Source: CAVVYV01 sp963818205 (lineage in GTDB: Bacteria; Actinomycetota; Thermoleophilia; Solirubrobacterales; 70-9). Taken from it: a DNA stretch of 64,000 bases. A model generated the notes under the pieces. That model did no database searches. It saw nothing but the letters and a program-made list of their open reading frames with translations, and was not told the origin of the DNA. Positions 35,708 through 43,832 of this stretch are shown here, piece by piece. The position numbers were made by a program, and so were the translations under genes. The stretch's first letter is position 1, and every line of letters starts with the position of its first letter. The DNA is taken from the NCBI GenBank assembly GCA_963818205.1, contig CAWFRG010000014.1:124001-188000 (forward strand), in the 5' to 3' direction.

Positions 35708-38242
35708 CTAACGGACCACCAGGTTGACGAGCTTCCCGGGCACGACGACCTCCTTGACCACCTGCTTGCCGTCGAGGTGGCGCTGGACGTTCTCGCTCTC
35801 CCGGGCGAGCCGCAGGAGCTCCTCCTCGGGCGCGCCCGAGTCGGCCTCGATCCGGTCGCGGAGCTTGCCGTTCACCTGAATCACCAACATGAAGGTGTCC
35901 CGCTCGAGCAGCTTCTCGTCGGCCTCCGGCCAGGGCTGCTCCCAGACCCGTTCCCCGGTCAGCCACTCGTAGATCTCCGAGCCCAGATGGGGCGCGAAGG
36001 GGAAGAGCAGCGAGGCCGCGGTCGCGGTCGAGAAGCGGACCGCGGCTGAGCCGGCCGGGTTCTCATAGAGCCCGTCCTTGAGCTCGTAGATCTTGTTGAC
36101 CAGCTCCATCACCGCGGCGATCGCGGTGTTGAACTGGAAGCGGGGATCGATGTCGCGGGTCGCCTTGTCGATCGCCCAGTGGGCCTTGGCGAGGAGCTCG
36201 CGCGCGGCGCCCTCGGCGCCCTCAGTCGATCCCCGTGGCTCGGTGCGCTCGGCGACTTCGCGTCCGAGGCGCCAGAGCCGGGCGAGGAAGCGGAAGACCC
36301 CCTCCACCCCCTTGTCGGACCAGTCCCCGCCCTTGATCGGCGGCCCCATGAAGCAGATGTAGGTGCGCAGTGAGTCCGCGCCGAAGTGCTCCACGTACTC
36401 CGCGGGGTTCACGGTGTTACCGTGCGACTTCGACATCTTCGCCCCATCGCGGGTGATCATCCCCTGGGTGAAGAGGTTGGCGAACGGCTCGCGCGCCTCC
36501 AGCAGGTCCATGTCGTGCAGCGCCTTGGTGAAGAAGCGCGCGTACATCAGGTGCAGGATCGCGTGCTCCACGCCGCCGATGTACTGATCGACCGGCATCC
36601 AGTAGTCGGCGACCTCACGGTCCCAGGGCGCCTCGTCGTTTCGCGGGTCCAGATAGCGGAGGAAGTACCAGGAGGAGTCGACGAAGGTGTCCATCGTGTC
36701 GGTCTCCCGGTGGGCCTCCCCACCGCACGAGGGACAATCGGTGTGGACCCAGTCCTCGGCGGCGGCCAGCGGGCTCCTCCCCTTCGGCGCGTACTCCGCG
36801 ATATCCGGGAGCACCACCGGCAGCTGATCCTCGGGGACCGGCACCATCCCACAGCGATCGCAGTAGAGGATCGGAATCGGGGCCCCCCAGTAGCGCTGGC
36901 GGGAGACCAGCCAGTCTCGGAGGCGGTAGTTGATCGCGGCCTTGCCCCGGCCCTCGGAGGCGAGCCACTCGATGATCTCCTCGTTGGCCTCCCGATTGTC
37001 CTTGCCGTCGAAGCGGCCAGAGTTGACCATCACGCCGTCCCCGCTGTAAGGCAGGCCCTCGTCGTCGCGGGCCTGCTCGGGGTCGGTGCCCTCGATCACC
37101 CGGCGGATCGGCAGGCCAAATGTCTTGGCGAACTCGTAGTCGCGCTCATCGTGGGCCGGGACCGCCATGATCGCCCCCGTGCCGTACTCCATCAGCACGT
37201 AGTCGGCGACGAACATCGGGATGCGCTCGCCGTTCACCGGGTTGACCACCTCGCGCCCGAGCGGCACGCCGGTCTTCTGGCGCTCCTCCGATGCGCGCTC
37301 CTCGGCCGTTGCCCGGGCGGACTCGTTGACGTAGGCGTGCACTGCCCGCTCGTTCTCGGTGCCGGCGGCGAGCCGCTCGACCTCGGGGTGCTCTGGTGCA
37401 AGGACGAAGAACGTGGCGCCGAACAAGGTGTCGGGCCGGGTGGTGAAAACCGGGAAGTCGAGGTCGAGCTCCTCGCAGCGGAAGACGACCTCGGCGCCCT
37501 CTGAGCGCCCGATCCAGTTGCGCTGCATTGTGACCACGTTCTCTGGCCAGGACTCCAGGAGGTCGAAGTCCTCCAGCAAGCGGTCGGCGTAGTCGGTGAT
37601 CTTGAAGAACCACTGCTCGAGATTTCGCAGCTCGACGAGCGTCCCGCAACGCTCACAGCGGCCGTCGATCACCTGCTCGTTGGCGAGGACGGTCTGGTCG
37701 TGAGGGCACCAGTGGACGGCGGCCTCGTGGCGGTATGCGAGCCCCCGCTCGTAGAGCTTCAAGAAGATCCACTGGGTCCAGCGGTAGTAGGAGGGCTCGT
37801 GGGTACCCAACTCGCGGGTCCAGTCGATCGAGATGCCCCACCGGTTGAACTGCTTGCGGAAGGAGTCGATTGAAACCTCGGTGGCGGTTCGTGGATGCTC
37901 GCCCGTCTGGATCGCGTTGTTCTCCGCCGGCAGCCCGAAGGCGTCATATCCCATCGGGTGGACCACCTGGTAGCCGTGGCGGCGGCGGAAGTGGGCGATC
38001 GCGTCCCCGACCGAGTAGGTCTTCAGGTGGCCGACGTGGGGATCGCCGGAGGGATACGGCAGCATCTCGAGCACGTAGCTCTTCGGCTTCGACTCGTCGA
38101 AGCCGGGCTCACCGGGGTTGGGGACCTCCCAGGTGCCCTCCTCGTCCCAGACTCGCTGCCAGCGGTCCTCGATCGCCGCGGGGTCGTAGCGGTCGGTGCC
38201 GGTCTCGGTCTGAGGTTCGCCTGTGGCCTTCGGATTCGTCAT
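35708..38242 (-). CDS. leuS: Leucyl-tRNA synthetase
   Basis: Class I synthetase, 844 residues from the ATG at 38242. The frame is open to 38341, but that would run into the divergent small gene. PYPSGDPHVGHLKTY holds the HIGH-type motif (HVGH), and MSKSHGNTVNP the KMSKS-type motif. The CP1 editing domain (VFTTRPDTLFGATFF, VPAHDERDYEF), a zinc-type YCDRCGMVPVPED and the C-terminal anticodon-binding region are intact. LeuS upstream of the com genes is the usual order. Confidence 0.96.
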   Translation of the reverse strand: MTNPKATGEPQTETGTDRYDPAAIEDRWQRVWDEEGTWEVPNPGEPGFDESKPKSYVLEMLPYPSGDPHVGHLKTYSVGDAIAHFRRRHGYQVVHPMGYDAFGLPAENNAIQTGEHPRTATEVSIDSFRKQFNRWGISIDWTRELGTHEPSYYRWTQWIFLKLYERGLAYRHEAAVHWCPHDQTVLANEQVIDGRCERCGTLVELRNLEQWFFKITDYADRLLEDFDLLESWPENVVTMQRNWIGRSEGAEVVFRCEELDLDFPVFTTRPDTLFGATFFVLAPEHPEVERLAAGTENERAVHAYVNESARATAEERASEERQKTGVPLGREVVNPVNGERIPMFVADYVLMEYGTGAIMAVPAHDERDYEFAKTFGLPIRRVIEGTDPEQARDDEGLPYSGDGVMVNSGRFDGKDNREANEEIIEWLASEGRGKAAINYRLRDWLVSRQRYWGAPIPILYCDRCGMVPVPEDQLPVVLPDIAEYAPKGRSPLAAAEDWVHTDCPSCGGEAHRETDTMDTFVDSSWYFLRYLDPRNDEAPWDREVADYWMPVDQYIGGVEHAILHLMYARFFTKALHDMDLLEAREPFANLFTQGMITRDGAKMSKSHGNTVNPAEYVEHFGADSLRTYICFMGPPIKGGDWSDKGVEGVFRFLARLWRLGREVAERTEPRGSTEGAEGAARELLAKAHWAIDKATRDIDPRFQFNTAIAAVMELVNKIYELKDGLYENPAGSAAVRFSTATAASLLFPFAPHLGSEIYEWLTGERVWEQPWPEADEKLLERDTFMLVIQVNGKLRDRIEADSGAPEEELLRLARESENVQRHLDGKQVVKEVVVPGKLVNLVVR

Positions 38243-38266
38243 CTGCGGCCAGTGTAAGAGCGGGCG

Positions 38267-38272
38267 TATATT
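38267..38272 (+). promoter_or_regulatory. Candidate -10 of the leuS/small-gene divergent promoter region
   Basis: TATATT in a 63-bp divergent gap, with a near-symmetrical AATATA on the other strand. It could serve either gene; -35 elements are not clear. Confidence 0.3.
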
Positions 38273-38305
38273 CCACGGCGCGAGGAGAGGAAGGAGGAAT
38301 TTGAG

Positions 38306-38530
38306 ATGTCGCGGTTGATCAGGCTGGATCGGAGCGGTCACACCGAGCTGGCGAGTTGGAGCGCCGGCGACGCCCCCTCCGAGGAGGCCGCCGTACGGGC
38401 GTTCAGGCGCGAGCTCGAAGAGGGAATGCTGGCGAGCGTCAGCGGTCCCGACGGCACGGCCGAAGTGGTGCGCGAGCTGCCGCTCGACGCCGAGCTGGTG
38501 GTGATCCGGCGCCCGATCTCGGGCGGCTGA
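38306..38530 (+). CDS. 74-residue hypothetical protein
   Basis: A small alpha/beta-looking protein: MSRLIRLDRSGHTELASW, then AAVRAFRRELEEGMLASV, then ELVVIRRPISGG. A strong Shine-Dalgarno (GGAAGGAGG) precedes the ATG. It is divergent from leuS and followed by a family 1 palindrome. I do not recognise a family; the pattern resembles a small modifier-like fold only superficially. Confidence 0.55.
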   Translation: MSRLIRLDRSGHTELASWSAGDAPSEEAAVRAFRRELEEGMLASVSGPDGTAEVVRELPLDAELVVIRRPISGG

Positions 38531-38539
38531 GTTGATGGA

Positions 38540-38577
38540 GCGAGGGTGCTCCGCAAGCGAAGCTGAGGAGCAACCCG
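38540..38577. repeat. Palindromic interspersed repeat, family 1, copy B
   Basis: GCGAGGGTGCTCCG and GAGGAGCAACCCG form an imperfect hairpin (TGCTCC with GGAGCA) right after one gene stop and 4 bases before the next start. It is the inverse orientation of copies A and C. Confidence 0.65.
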
Positions 38578-38581
38578 TTTA

Positions 38582-39302
38582 GTGACGGTTCTCGCCGAGG
38601 CGGCGGCGATCCCCTGGCGCCGACGCGCCAGTGATCGGAGCCTGCGCCGCGACGGGCGACGGTGGACGATCTGGAGCATCGGGGTGGTGATCACCTTCGG
38701 GGCGCCGACCGCGGCGCTGGTCGCGATCGAGCCGCTGGCCGCTCCGGCGGCGGCGGTCTTCCTCGCCCACGGGCTCGCGGTGCTCCATATCCAGGCGGGG
38801 CGGGGAGCACGGGCCGTGGTCCCAATCGGCAGCGAGCGGAGCGCCGCGCGGCGCGGAGATGCCGACCTCGAGCGCCGAGGATGCCGCCCTCGGCCTCCTC
38901 GGTGACCTCCTGGGTCACGAGGATCGCGAGCTGGTCGCCCAGACGGGCCTCGCCCTGCAGCGGGGACGGCTCGGCACCTGGCTTGTCGGCGAGGAGGGGG
39001 CGCTGATGGTGCGCCCCGGCGGGCACCGGGTGGATTGCTGGTGCGTGCGGGTCTCCGAATCGGGCGACCTGCCCGCCGGCGACCGGGTCGCGCACCTGCT
39101 GCTGGCGCTGCGCGAGGACGAGGAGGGCTTCGCCACGGTCGCCAACTTCAACTTCTCCGGCGCCCCCTGGCGGGTGCGCCTGCGGCTGCCGAGGCGGGCG
39201 CGGCCGGCTCTCGAGCGAGCCCGCTCGATCGCAGGCCACATCAGTCGCGACCGCGGGCGGCCGGCCCCGCATAAGTCGCTCCGGCTTCGCCTCCGCTCCT
39301 GA
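38582..39302 (+). CDS. Hypothetical protein with membrane helices, one-base frameshift
   Basis: Two frames make one ~240-residue protein. The first starts at GTG 38582 and has two hydrophobic helices (IWSIGVVITFGAPTAALVAI, then AAAVFLAHGLAVLHI). The second runs from AEDAALGLLGDLLGHEDREL through GRLGTWLVGEEGALMVRPGG and AHLLLALREDEEGFATVANF to the end. The shift lies near 38840-38858 and needs removal of one base. I recall no functional assignment. Its last ~15 codons come from a family 2 repeat. Confidence 0.6.
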
Positions 39303-39325
39303 GTAGGGCGGCCTGGCGGTCGCTA
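39247..39325. repeat. Interspersed repeat, family 2, copy 1
   Basis: A ~79-base unit alignable with 43397-43474. Shared blocks include GCGGGCGGCCG, CGCTCCT and GCGGCCTGGC. It spans the 3' ends of two convergent genes and supplies the final codons of the plus-strand one. Confidence 0.65.
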
Positions 39326-41308
39326 GGCCTCCTCGGAGCGGATCTCCTCCACCTTCGCCTCGAGCTGCTCCATCACTGCGGGGTCGCGGAGGGTGGTGAC
39401 ATCGCCCATCTCGCGGCCCTCCGCGATGTCGCGGAGCAGCCGGCGCATGATCTTGCCGGAGCGGGTCTTCGGGAGGTCGCCGGCCCAGATGATCCGCTTC
39501 GGCCGGGCGATCTTCGAGATCCTCTCGGCGACGTGATCGCGGATCTCCTGCGCGATCTCGTCGGAGCCCTCGAGGTTACCCTCGAGGGTGACGAAGGCGC
39601 AGATCGCCTGGCCGGTGTCCTCGTCGGACTGGCCGATCACCGCGCACTCGGCCACCTTCGCGTATGAAACGACGGCCGACTCGACCTCCGCGGTCGAGAG
39701 CCGGTGTCCGGCGACGTTGACCACGTCGTCCGCGCGACCGAGGATCCAGAAGTAGCCGTCCTCATCCTGGCGGGCGGTGTCCCCGACGTAGTAGGTGGTC
39801 TCGTCGAACTTCCGGTAGTAGGTCTCCTCGAAGCGGTCCTCCTCGCGATAGAGGGTGCGGAGCATCCCCGGCCAGGGACGGCCGAGAATGAGAAGCCCCT
39901 GCTCGCCGTGAAGCTCGTTGCCGTCTGGGTCGACCACCTTCGCGTCGATTCCCGGCAGCGGCTTGGTGACCGAGCCCGGCTTCGCCTCGGTGAGCCCTGG
40001 GAGCGGGCTGATCAGGATGTGGCCGGTCTCGGTCTGCCACCAGGTGTCGACAATCGGGCAGCGCTCGCCGCCGATCACCTCCCAGTACCAGAGCCAGGCC
40101 TTGGGGTTAATCGGCTCGCCGACCGTCCCCAGAAGTCGCAGCGAGGAGAGATCGTGCCTGGCCGGGTACTCGGGGCCCCACTTGAGGCAGGCCCGGATCG
40201 CGGTCGGCGCCGTGTAGAGGATGGTGACGCCGTAGCGCTCGACGATCTCCCACCAGATGTCCTTGTCCGGGTAGTCGGGGGCCCCCTCGAAGAGGACGCT
40301 GGTGGTGCCGTTGGCGAGCGGCCCGTAGACGATGTAGGAATGCCCGGTGATCCAGCCGACGTCCGCGGCGCACCAGTAGACGTCGGACTCGGGTTTCAGG
40401 TCGAAGACGTAGCGGTGGGTGAAGGTGACCCCGACCAGGTAGCCGCCGGTGGTGTGGAGGACGCCCTTCGGCTTCGCGGTCGAGCCCGAGGTGTAGAGGA
40501 CGAATAGCGGATGCTCGGCGTCGAGCTGCTCGGGCTCGCACTCGTCATCGGCGGCCTCGAGCGCCTCGTGAAACCAGAGGTCGCGACCCTCCTTCATCTC
40601 GCAGGACTCGCCGGTGTGGCGGACGACGAAGACGGTCTCGATCGAGGAGAGGTCCTCGATCTTCGGGTCCACGGCGCTCTTGATCGGGGCGGTCTTCCCC
40701 TTGCGGCGGGCTCCGTCGATCGTCACCAGGGCCTTTGCCTCGGAGAACTCCATCCGCTCCCGAACGGCGTCGGGCGAGAAACCGCCGAAGACGACGTTGT
40801 GCGGAGCGCCGATCCGGGCGCAGGCGAGCATCGCGACGGCGACCTCGGGAATCATCGGCAGAAAGATGCCGACGACGTCGCCCTTGCCGATCCCGCGATC
40901 CTTGAGCGCGTTGGCGAGGCGCTGGACGTCGCGGTGGAGCTCCGCGTAGGTGATCTCGCGCTCCTCACCCTCCTCGCCGCGCCAGTGGTAGGCGACCCGG
41001 TCGCCGTTGCCGGCTTCGACATGCCGGTCGAGGCAGTTGTAGGAGGCGTTCAGCTTGCCGTCGGCGAACCACATGTAGAAGGGGGCGTTTGACTCGTCGA
41101 GCGTCTTGCTCGGTTCCGCGAACCAGTCGATCAGCTCGCCCGCCTGGCGGGACCAGAAGGCCTCGAGATCGCGCTCGGCCTCCTCGTACATCGACTCGTC
41201 GGTGACCAGCGCCTTGCTGCGGAAGTCGTCGGGGGGCGGGAACTTCTCGACGTCGAGCAGCGCCTCCAGACGGCGCTCGACGCTCTCGGCGGTGACCTCG
41301 GTTCCCAT
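39323..41308 (-). CDS. acs: Acetyl-CoA synthetase
   Basis: AMP-forming activation of acetate, 661 residues. FYMWFADGKLNASYNCLDRH at the N-terminus, the phosphate loop VLYTSGSTAKPKG, DTWWQTETGHI, YVGDTARQDEDGYFWILG and the acetylatable lysine motif PKTRSGKIMRRLL are intact. This is the canonical Acs type. It is monocistronic here, and 41309-41465 upstream contains no gene I can support. Confidence 0.96.
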   Translation of the reverse strand: MGTEVTAESVERRLEALLDVEKFPPPDDFRSKALVTDESMYEEAERDLEAFWSRQAGELIDWFAEPSKTLDESNAPFYMWFADGKLNASYNCLDRHVEAGNGDRVAYHWRGEEGEEREITYAELHRDVQRLANALKDRGIGKGDVVGIFLPMIPEVAVAMLACARIGAPHNVVFGGFSPDAVRERMEFSEAKALVTIDGARRKGKTAPIKSAVDPKIEDLSSIETVFVVRHTGESCEMKEGRDLWFHEALEAADDECEPEQLDAEHPLFVLYTSGSTAKPKGVLHTTGGYLVGVTFTHRYVFDLKPESDVYWCAADVGWITGHSYIVYGPLANGTTSVLFEGAPDYPDKDIWWEIVERYGVTILYTAPTAIRACLKWGPEYPARHDLSSLRLLGTVGEPINPKAWLWYWEVIGGERCPIVDTWWQTETGHILISPLPGLTEAKPGSVTKPLPGIDAKVVDPDGNELHGEQGLLILGRPWPGMLRTLYREEDRFEETYYRKFDETTYYVGDTARQDEDGYFWILGRADDVVNVAGHRLSTAEVESAVVSYAKVAECAVIGQSDEDTGQAICAFVTLEGNLEGSDEIAQEIRDHVAERISKIARPKRIIWAGDLPKTRSGKIMRRLLRDIAEGREMGDVTTLRDPAVMEQLEAKVEEIRSEEA

Positions 41309-41465
41309 CTCCTCACTTTCCTCGCGCTTCGATCAAGTCGTCCTGGAGGCACCCTACCCGGCCGGACGCGAGCCAATCCGCGGGCGCTACCTGAACGGCG
41401 CGGTCGAGACGGGAGAGCGCGCCACCGACGAGATCCTCACGGCGCTGAAGTATCAGGAAGATGGG

Positions 41466-41657
41466 CTAGGCGCCCTCGAGGGAGGGGTCGGCGGGACCGA
41501 GGCGGGCGAAGCGGCGGCCATGGCGGGTGATGAGAACCTCCTCGCCCGCAGCCGCGCGCTCCATCCAGTAGCCGAAGTGATCCCGAAAGGCGTTGGCGCC
41601 GACTACGAGCTCGGCGTGAAATCGCGAAGAAGTGGAGCTAGTGGGACTCGAACCCAC
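41466..41657 (-). CDS. Phd/YefM-type antitoxin-like domain at a tRNA 3' end
   Basis: The core VVGANAFRDHFGYWMERAAAGEEVLITRHGRRFARL is in the window as VVGANAFRDHFGYWMERA followed by AGEEVLITRHGRRFARLGP. This is the DNA-binding and dimer fold of prevent-host-death antitoxins. No ATG, GTG or TTG lies between the tRNA 3' end and this core. The nearest in-frame start is a GTG inside the tRNA T-arm (41657), so the domain is either expressed from there or as part of the nuclease frame. No toxin gene follows; acs is next. Confidence 0.6.
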   Translation of the reverse strand: MGSSPTSSTSSRFHAELVVGANAFRDHFGYWMERAAAGEEVLITRHGRRFARLGPADPSLEGA

Positions 41658-42121
41658 GACCTCCCGGCTGCCAGCCGGACGCTCTCCCAACTGAGCTATA
41701 GCCCCGAGGGGGTAATCCTGAGCAAGGTTAATGGAGGCCCGCTGCGAGTTCCGGGGAGGCGCGACCCGCAAACGCAGTGCACTTCGCCCCGCCGCGACCT
41801 CGATTGGGACTAGGAAGGTCTTCTTAAGTTCCCCGCAATAGATCGCCATCGGCGTCGATCTCACGGGCAGAGTACGTAGTCCGGAGATACCCATTGGGCG
41901 TGTGCCGCGATCCACCAACCCGGACGCGTGATGATGCCCAGCTCCCGTTTGTAGAGCGCCCCATTTGCACTGCACTCGGAGCAGGCGATCTCCGAGCCCA
42001 AAACGAGGTCATAGCGGCCGTGCTCTGCAACCGGCTTGAGAACGTCGATCCCGAGCTTGATCGCCTCGAGGGTGATCGCCGCCTCGGCGATGTTGCCCTT
42101 GTCGTTGGAGGTGAGCACCAT
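41466..42121 (-). CDS. PD-(D/E)XK (group I intron endonuclease-like) frame continuing through tRNA-Ala into a Phd domain
   Basis: From ATG 42121 the family start LTSNDKGNIAEAAITLEAI and HGRYDLVL (catalytic Asp) are in one frame. RVQCKWGA (the QxK catalytic end) is in the second. GGSRHTPNGYLRTTYSAREI is in the third. AIYCGELKKTFLVPIEVAAG and LRVAPPRNSQRASINLAQDY are back in the second. At least three single-base shifts (near 41975, 41940 and 41857) separate them. The last frame has no stop before the tRNA-Ala gene: it reads through the whole tRNA as GAIAQLGERPAGSREVVGSS and on into an antitoxin-like domain. The nuclease assignment rests on these motifs and on my memory of PDDEXK_9-type proteins. 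Confidence 0.65.
41633..41705 (-). tRNA. tRNA-Ala (GGC)
   Basis: Full cloverleaf of 73 bases. The acceptor GGGGCTA pairs with TAGCTCC, with discriminator A. The D arm is GCTC/GAGC, the anticodon loop CTGGCAG gives anticodon GGC, and the T arm is GTGGG-TTCGAGT-CCCAC. CCA is not encoded. No independent promoter is evident; upstream DNA is the nuclease coding frame. Confidence 0.95.
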
Positions 42122-42192
42122 CGCAGGCTCGTCCTCCAACCGTGACTTGTGGCGCGCTGGAGTGTGCCGAGCGTGTGACGCGCGCCGGGCGC

Positions 42193-42912
42193 CTACGCGG
42201 CGCGGCGGGGCTCGGCGTCGTCGTCGACGTCGAGGACGACGCCGTCGCCCCGGGTGTCGCGGACCTTGAACTCGAACGGGGCGCGCTCCTCGAGCTCGCG
42301 GAGGAGCTCCACCGGCTCACCGAGCCTCATCGAGAAGGTGGCGCGGCCCTCGGCGAAGCGCCGCACCGTGATCTCCGAGGCGCCGTCGATCCCCGCCGCT
42401 GCGTCCTCGAAGCCGCTGAGCTGAGCGAAGTCGCTGAGGGGGCCGACCTCGACCTCCACCGGGCCTGCATAGACCCCGTCGGCGGAAGCCTGGGCCGGCG
42501 TCCTCCCGGCCGGCCGCCGCTGCTCGCCGGTGCTCACCCGGATCCCCGCCAACCCCGCCAGCTCGGCGACCCGGGCGCCCAGCTCGTCGCGCACTCGCGA
42601 GAGCTCGCTCACCCGCTCGGAGATCTGCACCGCGTCCTCGAGCGCGTTCATCCGGATCCTGGTCGCCTGGCGGCGCGCCTGCCCGTAGACGTCCTCGATC
42701 CTGCGTCCCAGCTGACCGATCGCGCGCGGGGAACCCTCCTCCAGCCCCGCCAAGGCCTCCTGGAGGCGCTTCTCGCGCTCCACCACCCGCTCGGCGAGCC
42801 GTTGAGCCTCGTGCTCGAGGCGCGCCAGACGGGCGTCACGCGCCTGAATCGCCGCCTCGACCTCCTCTGGGTCGTAGCCACGTACGGCGCGCCGGAAACG
42901 CTCCTTCGACAC
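42193..42912 (-). CDS. DivIVA-domain coiled-coil protein
   Basis: A ~239-residue protein. The N-terminal FRRAVRGYDPEEVEAAIQ resembles the DivIVA start (FxxxxRGYDxxEVD), followed by a long coiled coil to about residue 110. The C-terminal domain with EVEVGPLSDFAQLSGFEDA and LGEPVELLRELEERAPFEF looks like an adapter-binding module. DivIVA-type proteins bind curved membranes and guide polar growth or division. Start is GTG 42912 by the family pattern; GTG 42921 or TTG 42945 are possible. Confidence 0.7.
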   Translation of the reverse strand: MSKERFRRAVRGYDPEEVEAAIQARDARLARLEHEAQRLAERVVEREKRLQEALAGLEEGSPRAIGQLGRRIEDVYGQARRQATRIRMNALEDAVQISERVSELSRVRDELGARVAELAGLAGIRVSTGEQRRPAGRTPAQASADGVYAGPVEVEVGPLSDFAQLSGFEDAAAGIDGASEITVRRFAEGRATFSMRLGEPVELLRELEERAPFEFKVRDTRGDGVVLDVDDDAEPRRAA

Positions 42913-42977
42913 GGGCCGCACCCTACGGGCGGCGGCGGACGGCAAGCGGCTGGTTGGGCGGGCATAGAATCTCGGCC

Positions 42978-43364
42978 GTGAGCTACACGATCAAGAACCT
43001 CCGTGAGAGCGAGGATTTCGCCGCCAGGCAAGGATTCTCCGATTCGCAGGAGGCCCGCTTTCCTCACCACGATCTAGGCGCCGAGCAAACCGGACTCGCC
43101 CTGATCACGGTGAAGCCCGGGCAGCGCCAGCCCTTCGCTCATCGCCACAGGAACGCCGAGGAGATCTACGTGGTCCTCTCCGGGGCCGGAACCCTCCGGC
43201 TCGATGACGAGATCCTCGAGGTCGGCCCGATGGACGCGATTCGAATCTCGCCGGAGCACACCCGGATGATCGACGCCGGGCCCGAGGGTCTCGAGATCCT
43301 GGCCTTCGGTCCTCGCCACGAGGGCGACGCGGAGCTCGTACCGGACTTCTGGGAAGAGGACTAG
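42978..43364 (+). CDS. Single-domain cupin
   Basis: A 128-residue protein starting at GTG 42978. PFAHRHRNAEEIYVVLSG is cupin motif 1 with its His residues and Glu. MDAIRISPEHTRMIDAG is motif 2, where the final His is in EHTRM. Metal binding is likely; substrate is unknown. It is divergent from the DivIVA-like gene and convergent with rsfS. Confidence 0.8.
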   Translation: MSYTIKNLRESEDFAARQGFSDSQEARFPHHDLGAEQTGLALITVKPGQRQPFAHRHRNAEEIYVVLSGAGTLRLDDEILEVGPMDAIRISPEHTRMIDAGPEGLEILAFGPRHEGDAELVPDFWEED

Positions 43365-43396
43365 TCAAGCGGCGCCGCGGGCGCCCGGATCATGTC

Positions 43397-43474
43397 GCGG
43401 CTGCGGGCGGCCGCCCCAGGCATGTCGCTACGGCTGCGCCTTCGCTCCTAAGTGCTGCGGCCTGGCAGCCGCTA
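43397..43474. repeat. Interspersed repeat, family 2, copy 2
   Basis: Alignable along its whole length with 39247-39325 (for example GCGGGCGGCCG, CGCTCCT, GCGGCCTGGC). It again lies between convergent genes, and it encodes the last residues of rsfS on the opposite strand. Confidence 0.65.
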
Positions 43475-43832
43475 CATCCAGCCGCTCTGCTTCGCCCCAG
43501 AGCTGCTCCAGGCGGAAGCGCTCGCGGAGGTCCGGCGTGAACACGTGGAGGACGCAGTCGAGGTAGTCCATCAGCACCCACTGTGCCTCCCGCTCGCCCT
43601 CGACTCTGGCCGGGAGCCGGCCGTCCCGCTTCAGCTGGTGGTAGACGTCGTCGTGGATCGCCTTCGCCTGGCGCTCGTTGCGCGCCGTGCAAATCACGAG
43701 GAAGTCCGTGTATCCGACCAGCGGGCGGACGTCGAGCGCAACCAGATCGGCCGCCTTCTTATCGTCGGCGATCGCCGCGATCCGGCGCGCCAGCTCCTCC
43801 CCGCTCCGCTCCTGCTCGCGGCGCTCGGCCAT
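43428..43832 (-). CDS. rsfS: Ribosomal silencing factor RsfS
   Basis: Binds L14 and keeps ribosomal subunits apart under starvation. 134 residues from the ATG at 43832, which overlaps the nadD stop (ATGA). ADLVALDVRPLVGYTDFLVI, ARNERQAKAIHDDVYHQL, WVLMDYLDCVLHVFTPDLR and YLDC-type core residues are intact. The C-terminal ten or so residues after the family domain come from a family 2 repeat. Confidence 0.93.
   Translation of the reverse strand: MAERREQERSGEELARRIAAIADDKKAADLVALDVRPLVGYTDFLVICTARNERQAKAIHDDVYHQLKRDGRLPARVEGEREAQWVLMDYLDCVLHVFTPDLRERFRLEQLWGEAERLDVAAARPQHLGAKAQP

Noticed and set aside
41340..41460. Plus-strand stretch reading GRYLNGAVETGERATDEIL, like the end of an amine oxidase
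   Set aside because: Only about 20 residues are suggestive, with no upstream domain and no start; not enough to call a gene remnant.
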